Origin: JAXLWB01 sp046328715 | GTDB taxonomy: Bacteria; Chloroflexota; Anaerolineae; Caldilineales; Caldilineaceae | Direction: 5' to 3' | Assembly (NCBI GenBank): GCA_046328715.1 | Contig: JAXLWB010000035.1 | Coordinates: forward strand, 1-64,000 | DNA: 64,000 nt | Shown here: positions 26,525 through 34,506 of the stretch, piece by piece | Position numbering within the stretch: the stretch's first letter is position 1 | Layout of the letters: every line of letters starts with the position of its first letter | The notes under the pieces: model-generated | The model's input: only the letters and a program-made list of their open reading frames with translations | The model's database searches: none | Told to the model about the DNA's origin: nothing | Translations under genes and position numbers: made by a program

Positions 26525-27361
26525 ATGATCCCTTTTCGCATTCTTACCGCTGGAATTGCCATCGGCTTGCCTGTGCCTGCCGATTGGCGCTCGATCCAAT
26601 CCTTGCCATTATTAATCTTTGTAGGTGTGACAGGCGTGGGCAAAAGTACCACCTTGGAGCACGTGATGCGGTCGATTGCCTCTTCGCTGTTGCCTGATCG
26701 CCGCCTTTTGACCGACGATCTGATCATTGCCGAGATGCAGCAGATCGATCATGAACAGACGGGTGCGCCGTTGGGGCCAGTGAAAGATCGCAAACTGCGT
26801 TTTGAGTATACCCGCCGCTATCGTGAGTTGTATCCTGGCGGGATGGCGCAGGCGCTGAGTCAACTGCTGATCCAACCCACTGAGCTGCCGAATATCCTAA
26901 TCTTTGACGGTCTGCGCGGGGACAACGAGGTACGCTGTGCTGCCGAGTTACTGCCTCAAGCTCGTTTCGTAATGCTCGATGCGCCCGATGTGGTGCGCGT
27001 CCAACGGCTGTTAGGGCGCAGCGATGCCTTTGATCAGATCGCTGTCAGCGCAAGCACCTCCAACCAGGCATTGACCAGCTTTACCTCTCTGGGCGTGGCC
27101 GAAGCGAGCGATCTCTTCACCGTGCGTGAAGAGCAGATTCTACTCAACCTGGTGCGCAGCGGCACGGTCAGCAGCGATGATCTACGCGCCAAGTTACAGA
27201 TTGTCGTCGAGGAGCGGCGTAACTATGACCCGCTCAGCACGCGTCTTGCCCTGCTCGCCCGTGCCAGCGAACGCTCCTTGATCATCGATACGACAGAACA
27301 CGACGCTAAACAGGTGAGTGAGTTGGTGGTGCAGCAGGTACAACAATGGTGGAGATTGTGA
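26525..27361 (+). CDS. P-loop nucleotide-binding protein of unknown role
   Basis: A 278-residue soluble protein with Walker A GVTGVGKST at residues 34-42 and a Walker B-like strand ILIFDGLRG near 125. The layout is that of small P-loop kinases or ATPases that act on a small molecule (adenylate kinase/dephospho-CoA kinase style), but no lid or substrate motif can be assigned. The second half is helical with many arginines. The start is fixed by the TATAAT box eight bases upstream, so the mRNA is probably leaderless. A word palindrome follows the stop. Confidence 0.6.
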   Translation: MIPFRILTAGIAIGLPVPADWRSIQSLPLLIFVGVTGVGKSTTLEHVMRSIASSLLPDRRLLTDDLIIAEMQQIDHEQTGAPLGPVKDRKLRFEYTRRYRELYPGGMAQALSQLLIQPTELPNILIFDGLRGDNEVRCAAELLPQARFVMLDAPDVVRVQRLLGRSDAFDQIAVSASTSNQALTSFTSLGVAEASDLFTVREEQILLNLVRSGTVSSDDLRAKLQIVVEERRNYDPLSTRLALLARASERSLIIDTTEHDAKQVSELVVQQVQQWWRL

Positions 27362-27363
27362 TG

Positions 27364-27444
27364 CGTGATGCGTGAACTATTGATTTTCTCCATTCCGCTC
27401 TTGTCAAGCTTCGAATAGCGATAATCTGCAATTCACGCATCACG
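27364..27444. repeat. Word palindrome GCGTGATGCGTGAA / TTCACGCATCACG
   Basis: A 13-bp perfect inverted repeat (27364-27376 with 27432-27444) with a 55-base loop, containing the repeated word TGATGCG. The right half includes AATCTGCAATTCACG, also found near 26464. Confidence 0.6.
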
Positions 27445-27480
27445 TTTCACGGGTCACATTTCATTTCAGCTCAAAAAACG

Positions 27481-28569
27481 ATGAAGACGATTACCAACAT
27501 TACCACAACCGTCTTTCGCCTGCCGATGTATGGGGCGCTGCAATGGGGCAAACATAGCAAGTTGGCCGAAGCGCGCCATGTGCTGGTGCAGGTCGAGCTA
27601 AGTGATGGCAGTTGGGGCTATGCAGAAGCGCCGCCTCGCCCCACCATCTACGGCGAAACCACACAAAGCATTTGCAGCGTGATTGAACGCGAACTGGCTC
27701 CGCGCCTGATCGGGATGGCTGCCGATGCGCCAGAGTCCTTGCTGCCCCGTCTGCACGAGATCAAATACAACTTTGCCGCCAAGGGTGGCGTCGATATAGC
27801 GCTGCATGCCGCACTGGCGCAGTCGAAGGGCCAAACACTCGCTCAACATTTGGGCTGTAGCCAGGAAAAGTTGCGTGTCAGCTACATCCTCGGCATCGGC
27901 GATCGCGAGACGGTGCTGGCTGAAGCGCAACGGGTCGTGGAACAGGGCGTGCGGGTACTCAAGGTCAAGGTGGGTCGGCAGTGGGAGGAAGATCTGGAGC
28001 GTATCGACGATCTACACACCCTCTTCGGTGACGCCGTCGATCTCTATGCCGACGCCAATGAGTGTCTGGAGGCTGACGAAGCGCCACACAAACTAGATAT
28101 CTTGCGCGAACGGGGGCTACTTTACTGCGAAGAACCGTTGCCAGTCGAATCGATCCAGGAACGGGCACAACTACGAGCAGGCGAACATCTGCCACTGATT
28201 GCCGACGACAGCACCTTTACCTTGCGCGATCTGCGCCGCGAGTTGGCACTCGACACCTTTGATATTCTCAACATCAAAACGGCGCGCACCGGCTACAGCG
28301 AGTCGCAGCAGATGTTGCAACTGGCGCTGCAAGCCAACAAGGGAGTGATGATCGGTTCGCAGGCCAGTGCGAGTTTGGGCACCCTGCAGGCCGCCTGTAT
28401 TGCTGCCCTCCCCGGCGTGGAACATCCATCGGAGCTGAGCTTCTTTCTCAAGCTTCAGGCCGACATAACAGACCGTCCGCTCGTGCTGCATGATGGATAT
28501 TTGTACCTGTCCGAGGCAATCAATCTCCAAGTCGATCCGGCGAAGTTGAAAGAATTTAGTGTAGAATAA
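27481..28569 (+). CDS. Enolase-superfamily enzyme (mandelate racemase/muconate lactonizing group)
   Basis: A 362-residue enzyme that abstracts an alpha proton from a carboxylate. The catalytic pair is KVK (K161 and K163), metal ligands are D191 in YADAN, E217 in YCEEPL and D242 in IADDS, and the opposite-face base is K266 in NIKTARTG. This K/K arrangement is that of the muconate-cycloisomerase subgroup, which includes dipeptide epimerases, o-succinylbenzoate synthases and N-acylamino acid racemases. The exact substrate is not readable. It is followed after nine bases by a membrane protein gene that heads the MoxR block. Confidence 0.85.
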   Translation: MKTITNITTTVFRLPMYGALQWGKHSKLAEARHVLVQVELSDGSWGYAEAPPRPTIYGETTQSICSVIERELAPRLIGMAADAPESLLPRLHEIKYNFAAKGGVDIALHAALAQSKGQTLAQHLGCSQEKLRVSYILGIGDRETVLAEAQRVVEQGVRVLKVKVGRQWEEDLERIDDLHTLFGDAVDLYADANECLEADEAPHKLDILRERGLLYCEEPLPVESIQERAQLRAGEHLPLIADDSTFTLRDLRRELALDTFDILNIKTARTGYSESQQMLQLALQANKGVMIGSQASASLGTLQAACIAALPGVEHPSELSFFLKLQADITDRPLVLHDGYLYLSEAINLQVDPAKLKEFSVE

Positions 28570-28578
28570 TTCCAATCC

Positions 28579-29547
28579 ATGTCTCATTTTCCCATTTCAA
28601 CTCCACTCGGCCTGGGCGATCTGCTAGATCGAGTCTTCCGCCTCTATCGGGTCCATGCCGCCAAGTTTCTGCTTGCAGTGGCGGTCTTCATTGTGCCAAT
28701 GGGATTACTTTCGGCCTTCCTGGTAGAAAACACAGCAGCCAATCTCTTTCTTGTACTTCGTGCGCTACAAAGTGATCAAACCATACAACCAACAAACCAG
28801 ACAGGCTCGTGGTTCTTTCTGCTTGCACCTTTAGCATTCATGGTTCAAGGTTTTGTCAGTTTGGCCTCCAGCCAGTTGGCGATCGATGCGCTCCACAACC
28901 GTGATTTGGAGGTAAAGCGGGTGCTGTGGGTGGCGTTTCGTAAATTTTTTCCCTGGTTGATCATGACGATTTTGATGGCGTTGCTGATGCTAATGGTTGC
29001 CATTGTGATGCTGGTAGTCTTTGCACTCGGTGGCATGATTCTGGGAGTCATGGTTGCGGCCTTTGCGACCTTGAGTGCACCAGTTTTCAATGACGCTTCC
29101 AATACGGCAGTTGCGGTAGGTCTGGTGATCCTCTTCGTCGCCATCTATCTTGGAATCATTCTGCTTTTTACCTCTCCCTTTCTCTATTTTTATGCTCGTT
29201 GGTCGGTGGCTGTGCCCGCATTGCTTGATGGTAACTTGGGCCCAACTGAAGCCATCCGGCGCAGTTGGAGACTCACCAAATTCAATGTACGACGGGCAAT
29301 CGGCTACCTAATCCTCGCCTACCTGCTGGCGTTTGTGATCCTGGGTACGCCAACTAGTGCCTTACAACTGGTTACCGGTCTTGCCTTTCCAACCGAGAAT
29401 CAATGGCTACTCGTCGGCCTCTTCAGTGCAATCAATGTCAGTGCCAGTCTGCTGACCTCGCCGATCAGCGCCATTGCCTATGTTCTTTTTTATTATGAAT
29501 TGCGCGTGCGCAAAGAGAGTTATGATCTGGAAATGGCGTTGCAGTAG
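28579..29547 (+). CDS. Six-helix membrane protein (glycerophosphodiesterase membrane-domain-like)
   Basis: A 322-residue protein with about six membrane helices. It opens with LGLGDLLDRVFRLYRVHAAKFLL, a start typical of the membrane domain attached to some glycerophosphoryl diester phosphodiesterases and of related stand-alone proteins in MoxR-containing blocks. The segment LGPTEAIRRSWRLTKFNVRRAIGYL is the conserved amphipathic stretch in that family. No catalytic domain is present. It is probably transcribed with the DUF4129, DUF4350 and MoxR genes that follow. Confidence 0.7.
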   Translation: MSHFPISTPLGLGDLLDRVFRLYRVHAAKFLLAVAVFIVPMGLLSAFLVENTAANLFLVLRALQSDQTIQPTNQTGSWFFLLAPLAFMVQGFVSLASSQLAIDALHNRDLEVKRVLWVAFRKFFPWLIMTILMALLMLMVAIVMLVVFALGGMILGVMVAAFATLSAPVFNDASNTAVAVGLVILFVAIYLGIILLFTSPFLYFYARWSVAVPALLDGNLGPTEAIRRSWRLTKFNVRRAIGYLILAYLLAFVILGTPTSALQLVTGLAFPTENQWLLVGLFSAINVSASLLTSPISAIAYVLFYYELRVRKESYDLEMALQ

Positions 29548-29578
29548 GAATGCGGACTTTGCTCCGCATGTGCGCTCT

Positions 29579-30562
29579 GTGGATGAAAGAGTAAAAGTCA
29601 CTGAAGGGAGTACCGTTGGTCAAGCATTGATGATGCTTTTGGTTGGCCTCTTGCTTGGGTATAGCGTGTTGGCTGCCACGGCTCCGCTCCATGCACAGGA
29701 CCATTCGACGCTCACCCTGGCTGAGTATCGGGAAAAACTAGGGGCATTGCGTACAGAGATTGACCAATCTTCCTCGCTTTCGGCGCCGCTGGCCGCTGCC
29801 CAGAAAGAGCTTTCGCAGGTTGCGACGGTGATTTTGCCATCGGGGCTGACGATTACAGTGACTTCCTTGCTTTCTAATGTCGTCGATTCAGAGATCGCCT
29901 TGCAACGCATCGATACGGCAATTGACCAGATCGACCGCTCGGTGAACGACCACAGCGAAACCCGCCTTGCCCAGTTGCAGGCGATCCTCGACCGCCGTTT
30001 CGATAACCCCTTGGAGCGCTGGTGGGATCGTTTTGTGCGTTGGCTGCGCGACTTCTTTCGTCAATTTGAGCGCAGCAGTTCACCCTCACAAGGGATGCTG
30101 GCAACCGGTCAGATCGCCGGTTGGGTAGTGCTGATTGTGGCAGGGGTGGCGATTGCGCTGTTATTGGGCTACTGGCTGCAAGGGCTGCTGGGCAACTTTA
30201 TCGCCGAGCGACGTCTAAACAGTGATGGCAACGAAGACGGTCTGCCCACAAGCGCGGCTGCGGCACGTCAGGAAGCGCAACAATTTGCCCAAACCGGCAA
30301 CTATCGCGAGGCAGTACGGCGCATGTATCTTGCCGCTATGCTAGCCCTCGATGAGAATGGACTCATTCGGTACGACCGTACCCTGACGAATCGCGAAGTA
30401 TTGGTTCAAACCGAAGCAACTGCCGCTGTGCAGGCCCATCTGCGGCCAGTGGTGGAAACCTTTGATGAGGTCTGGTATGGCATTCACGAACCGGATCAGA
30501 AAATCTACCAAGGCTACGTCACCGAGATCGATCAGTTGGAAGCAATGGTAAAAGAGAAGTAG
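29579..30562 (+). CDS. DUF4129 domain protein
   Basis: A membrane protein with an N-terminal signal segment (MMLLVGLLLGYSVLAATAPL), an exported helical region, a middle membrane helix (WVVLIVAGVAIALLLGYWL) and a C-terminal cytosolic DUF4129 domain, recognised from AQTGNYREAVRRMYLAAMLA and TNREVL followed by FDEVWYG. The role is unknown, but the domain is a regular partner of MoxR ATPases and DUF4350 proteins. The start is uncertain: GTG at 29579 gives charged residues before the hydrophobic core, whereas the first ATG is at 29630; GAAGGGAG at 29603-29610 is not ideally spaced for either. Confidence 0.75.
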   Translation: MDERVKVTEGSTVGQALMMLLVGLLLGYSVLAATAPLHAQDHSTLTLAEYREKLGALRTEIDQSSSLSAPLAAAQKELSQVATVILPSGLTITVTSLLSNVVDSEIALQRIDTAIDQIDRSVNDHSETRLAQLQAILDRRFDNPLERWWDRFVRWLRDFFRQFERSSSPSQGMLATGQIAGWVVLIVAGVAIALLLGYWLQGLLGNFIAERRLNSDGNEDGLPTSAAAARQEAQQFAQTGNYREAVRRMYLAAMLALDENGLIRYDRTLTNREVLVQTEATAAVQAHLRPVVETFDEVWYGIHEPDQKIYQGYVTEIDQLEAMVKEK

Positions 30563-30629
30563 TTGATTGCGGCGGGTGCCCAACTTGGGCGCGGATTAAC
30601 CCGCCACCTGCCACCTGCAACTTGCCCTT

Positions 30630-31817
30630 ATGACCACTTTTTTGCAGCAGCGCAACTGGACAACGCTTGCGGTTATTATCCTGATTGGGATTCTTTCTGC
30701 TACGGCGCTGATTACCAATCAAGGCGATGCTGGGCGCGCTTTTGATCCAGCCAGCAATGGTCCAGAGGGATTGCTGATCTTGCGTACGTGGTTGGAAGAG
30801 ATGGGTTATGAAGTACGGACGGATGATCAAGCAAGCTTCACACTGCCTCAAACGTCTGCCCTCACCCCTCATTCCTCCCTCGTCCTCGTCTACCCTGGCG
30901 TTCACGACTTCAGTCAGGCCGAGGCAGATCAGCTCTATGAATGGATCGCGGCAGGCAACAGTGCGGTCCTCTTTCTCGCCACGCCAGCAGATCGGCAACT
31001 TCAGCAGCGCTTTGGCATTGACACGGCAGGCAGCGACTATCAGCGCGACGAGCCAGTCCAGCCCTTGCTTGCTGATCATCCTGACATCACAAGCACAGTG
31101 AACGGCTATGAGAATCTGCTCGATTTGGGTAAGACTTCTAGCGCAGTCTCAATATTGGCCACAGATGAAGGCAATTCGGCGCTGGCAGTGCAACATATCG
31201 GCAAAGGCACTCTTTGGTTCGCCAGCGAGCGCTACCGATTCACCAACTATGAACTGGGTGAAGAGAAACGGGGCGTCTACTTTCTACCTTTCTTGCGCAC
31301 TATACGCGACGGCGGCATCATCCAATTGGATACATACCATCTCTTTGGCAGCTTCTTGGGCAATGATCGTGAGATTCGCTCGATTCAAGGCTGGCTTTAT
31401 TACACCGTCTGGGGCAACGCAGTGCTCTTTGCTGGGATTGTCCTCGCACTCTATCTGTGGTTACAAGGTCGGCGCTTAGGTCCGCCCTTGCCAAGCCAGG
31501 AAGAGCTGCGCCGCCGCGAGGCCGCCGAATTTGTGGTTGCCATGGCCAATCTCTATCGGCGTGGCGATGTAAACAAAGATGTCGCCGCCTATCAGAAACA
31601 ACGCCTCAAGCAGGCACTAGGACGCCCACTGCATCTGAGCGCCAATCTCGACGACGACGAGTTTATCAAAACGCTGAGTGCGCACGATCTGCGCATGAAT
31701 CCAGCCCGAACCCAACAAATTACCCACTTGCTCAATCACCTCGACCACGCCGACGAAAATGCTTTGATTCGCAGCGCGGCAGAGATCGATCAAGTGCTCA
31801 AGGAAGTAGGACAGTAG
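30630..31817 (+). CDS. DUF4350 domain protein
   Basis: A 395-residue membrane protein. A membrane helix at about 12-30 is followed by an exported domain with the DUF4350 signature NGPEGLLILRTWLEEMGYEV and a second part reading VLVYPGVHDFSQAEADQLYEW, as in glutamine-amidotransferase-like DUF4350 proteins. A second helix lies at about 260-280, and the C-terminal cytosolic part is helical. It stands in the usual order between DUF4129 and MoxR. A short stem of GCGGGT/ACCCGC lies in the 67 bases upstream. Confidence 0.8.
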   Translation: MTTFLQQRNWTTLAVIILIGILSATALITNQGDAGRAFDPASNGPEGLLILRTWLEEMGYEVRTDDQASFTLPQTSALTPHSSLVLVYPGVHDFSQAEADQLYEWIAAGNSAVLFLATPADRQLQQRFGIDTAGSDYQRDEPVQPLLADHPDITSTVNGYENLLDLGKTSSAVSILATDEGNSALAVQHIGKGTLWFASERYRFTNYELGEEKRGVYFLPFLRTIRDGGIIQLDTYHLFGSFLGNDREIRSIQGWLYYTVWGNAVLFAGIVLALYLWLQGRRLGPPLPSQEELRRREAAEFVVAMANLYRRGDVNKDVAAYQKQRLKQALGRPLHLSANLDDDEFIKTLSAHDLRMNPARTQQITHLLNHLDHADENALIRSAAEIDQVLKEVGQ

Positions 31818-31897
31818 GACAGTGGGACAGTAAGACAGTCGGTCAGTTTCATTGTTCTACTGTCCTACTGACTTACTGTCCCACTGTCCCACTAATT
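31815..31897. repeat. GACAGTG-word palindrome, second copy
   Basis: A perfect 18-bp inverted repeat (31817-31834 with 31872-31889) made of repeated GGACAGT words lies in the 93-base gap between the DUF4350 and MoxR genes. It shares words with 10961-11032 and 53003-53055. Confidence 0.7.
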
Positions 31898-31910
31898 CCG
31901 GAGTGAATTC

Positions 31911-32858
31911 ATGACCCTCAAAGAACTCTATCAACAGATGCAAAGCGAAGCTGCCAAGGTGATCGTGGGGCAGGAGACGGTCTTTGAGCAGGCGGTGGTC
32001 GCTTTTTTGGCTGGTGGCCATCTTCTGCTCGAAGGCGTCCCTGGCACCGCCAAAACCTTACTCGCCAAAACCCTGGCCCGGCTGATCGATGCCAGCTTTA
32101 ATCGCATCCAGTTCACCGCCGACCTGATGCCCAGCGATGTCTCGGGCACGCAGGTCTTTAACATTGCCACCAGCCAGTTCACGCTCAAACAGGGGCCGAT
32201 CTTCACCAACATTCTGCTAGCCGACGAGATCAACCGTGCCCCGGCCAAGACCCAATCGGCGCTGCTCGAAGCCATGCAGGAGCGCCAAGTCACCATCGAC
32301 GGCGAACGGCACCTCCTCGGCGATCCCTTTATGGTACTGGCGACGCAAAATCCAATCGAGTACGAGGGCACCTATCCGCTGCCCGAGGCGCAGTTGGACC
32401 GTTTTATGTTCAAGGTGCTGGTCAACTACCCCTCCGAACAAGCAGAACAAGAGGTGCTGCGCCGCTATCACACAGGCTTTGATGCACAAAACTTTGAACA
32501 GAGCGGCATCCAACCCGTGATCCATGCCAGCGATCTGCCTGGCGTGCGTGCCGAAATCCAGGCGGTCAAGGTCGAAGAGGGCATCCTCGGCTATATCACG
32601 CGCATCGCCAGCGCCAGCCGCCGCAGCCCGGATCTGATTCTGGGCGGCAGTCCGCGTGCCAGTATCACGCTCTTGCTCACCTCCAAGGTCGTCGCCGCCC
32701 TGCAAGGCCGCGACTATGTCACCCCCGACGATGTCAAATTTGTCACCCTGCCCACCTACCGCCATCGGGTCATCCTCCGTCCCGAGACCGAGATCGAAGG
32801 GTTAGATGCCGATGCTGTGGTGCGCAGGATTTTGGCGAATGTGGAAGTGCCGCGGTGA
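31911..32858 (+). CDS. MoxR-family AAA+ ATPase
   Basis: A cytosolic AAA+ chaperone of 315 residues. Walker A GVPGTAKT is at 42-49, Walker B LLADEINRAP at about 102-111, followed by sensor 1 in MVLATQNPIEYEGTYPLPEA and the C-terminal LILGGSPRASITLL, all standard for MoxR. MoxR proteins are thought to help assemble or activate partner complexes, often through DUF58/VWA proteins. Here the preceding genes are DUF4129 and DUF4350, but no DUF58 gene follows; the fused sigma factor gene comes next. A GGAG precedes the ATG. Confidence 0.92.
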   Translation: MTLKELYQQMQSEAAKVIVGQETVFEQAVVAFLAGGHLLLEGVPGTAKTLLAKTLARLIDASFNRIQFTADLMPSDVSGTQVFNIATSQFTLKQGPIFTNILLADEINRAPAKTQSALLEAMQERQVTIDGERHLLGDPFMVLATQNPIEYEGTYPLPEAQLDRFMFKVLVNYPSEQAEQEVLRRYHTGFDAQNFEQSGIQPVIHASDLPGVRAEIQAVKVEEGILGYITRIASASRRSPDLILGGSPRASITLLLTSKVVAALQGRDYVTPDDVKFVTLPTYRHRVILRPETEIEGLDADAVVRRILANVEVPR

Positions 32859-33046
32859 GAACTACGGAGGGTGACCACTGCTCTCTATCCCATGAGGTCG
32901 TGGAACATCCACGTTTCCTTACACATTGCAGCAACATTCCTTCTAACGTATACTATCCACACATCTCTATCCAACAATTCCCGCTGTAATCTTGTTTCAA
33001 TAGGATGACATGTACCGAACCATTACCCGCATCAAGGATCGTTTTA

Positions 33047-34504
33047 ATGTCAGAGATCAAACAGCTTTGTGAACTATGCCAAAAAGAGCGTAGCCAATTT
33101 GCGCAGGATGGCAATCCCCGTTCACCGGGCTGTGCTGCGCTTTGGCGACAGGCATTTGCGGCAGATGAACGAGCGTGGGAGTGTGTACAATCGATCTTTG
33201 CGCCCTGGGTGAGTCGACTGTGCATAGCGGCTATCGACAAATCGCCTAAGTTTGCCGGTTTGTCCAAAGAAGATCTGCCTGATGTACGCCAGGATGTCTG
33301 GCTCAATCTTGTGGGCTACAGTACTCGCAATTCAGAGGCAGTACTCCAACTTGTTGAACGGGATGATATCAGCCGCGTGATTGGGCTGATCAAGACCACC
33401 GTCAAGAACCGAGTGCTAGAGTTGTGTCGAAAACCACGTGGCAATGAGGAGCCATTACTTGAGGGAGACGAGTCAACAAACGAAGAGAGAGCGATTCGGA
33501 ATCAGGAATTGCCACATATAGAGCCGCCCGATTCGGAGTCGAAACTGGATCTGCTGGCATTTATCAAAAAACACATCCAAACCGCAAAGGAAGCAATTGT
33601 AGCCGAGGTAATACTGCTGCAAGCGATGAAACCGCAGGATGTGTTCGATCTCTACCCACAACACTTCAAAGATGTAAAAGAGATCAATCAGACATTGCAG
33701 ACACTCGTACGGCGTATGAGAAATGATCCTGCACGCCGAAATTTAGGTGGCTCTGCATCACTACACTTTAGACTTGATCAAGACGAGGTACGTATGGATT
33801 TTTCAGAACCCTGCCCATACGATGAGAGTATTTTATTGGATTACCTCAATGGGCATCTAGATAGTGAGACTAGGCAGGCGATTGAACGTTCCCCGGCCTG
33901 TATAGCGGCAGCAACGGCACTCAGAGCCGATGTAGAAGAATGGCGTCCTTCGCTTAGGCAGCTATTCTGCCCTAACAGTGAGCGCTTGGTGGACTATCAG
34001 GAACGGCGCTTAACCGGCACGGATTATCTTGTGGTTCATAAACATGTGCAGAATTGCCCTTATTGCCGCGCAGAGTTGGCCATGTTGGCAGCAGTAGATG
34101 ATGTCGCCGAAAAAGCGCAGCCTTCTCTGGCACGGCGGATTTATCAACTGCTCTTCCAACCTGCCACCCTAGCCCCTGTCCCCATGCGCGGTGAAGGCAG
34201 TTACCGCACGATTGAGCGCAGCCCACAGATTGAACTACTCGTGAAATCAACCAAAACTTCTGGCAAACAGGACAACTGGATGCTATTAGGTAGATTGCGT
34301 TACGAGGATGACCAGCCTGTTACGCCGGTCGAAGCAATCCGGTTACATGACCTCGAAGACGAAGAAGCGCCAGAAGTATCTACCACGGTTGACGAGATGG
34401 GAAGATTCACCCTCAAAGGCTTAGATGCAGGTCGCTATCGTCTCCATATCCTAATGCCGCAGGAAGAGATTATTCTCCATGAATTCAGGATCGGAGATGA
34501 GTAA
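33047..34504 (+). CDS. ECF-like sigma factor fused to zinc-finger and Cna-B-like domains
   Basis: A 485-residue protein in three parts. Residues about 25-130 match sigma region 2 (ALWRQAFAADERAWE, DLPDVRQDVWLNLVGY), and about 165-228 match region 4 (MKPQDVFDLYPQHFKDVKEI). Residues 256-345 look like two anti-sigma/zinc modules; the second has C308 and the HxHxxxCxxC cluster H331, H333, C337, C340. The last 90 residues are a carboxypeptidase-regulatory-like beta domain (VDEMGRFTLKGLDAGRYRL). So sigma and putative anti-sigma are in one chain. AAGGAT seven bases upstream fixes the ATG at 33047. The TPR-CHAT gene begins two bases after the stop. A CATCTCTA box like the one in the secreted-protein promoters lies at 32962. 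Confidence 0.8.
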   Translation: MSEIKQLCELCQKERSQFAQDGNPRSPGCAALWRQAFAADERAWECVQSIFAPWVSRLCIAAIDKSPKFAGLSKEDLPDVRQDVWLNLVGYSTRNSEAVLQLVERDDISRVIGLIKTTVKNRVLELCRKPRGNEEPLLEGDESTNEERAIRNQELPHIEPPDSESKLDLLAFIKKHIQTAKEAIVAEVILLQAMKPQDVFDLYPQHFKDVKEINQTLQTLVRRMRNDPARRNLGGSASLHFRLDQDEVRMDFSEPCPYDESILLDYLNGHLDSETRQAIERSPACIAAATALRADVEEWRPSLRQLFCPNSERLVDYQERRLTGTDYLVVHKHVQNCPYCRAELAMLAAVDDVAEKAQPSLARRIYQLLFQPATLAPVPMRGEGSYRTIERSPQIELLVKSTKTSGKQDNWMLLGRLRYEDDQPVTPVEAIRLHDLEDEEAPEVSTTVDEMGRFTLKGLDAGRYRLHILMPQEEIILHEFRIGDE

Positions 34505-34506
34505 TC

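Noticed and set aside
32962..32968. Full two-part promoter-like box upstream of the sigma gene
   Set aside because: CATCTCT is present but no GCCGAAAA-like sequence lies 21 bases upstream, so only a partial match is claimed.
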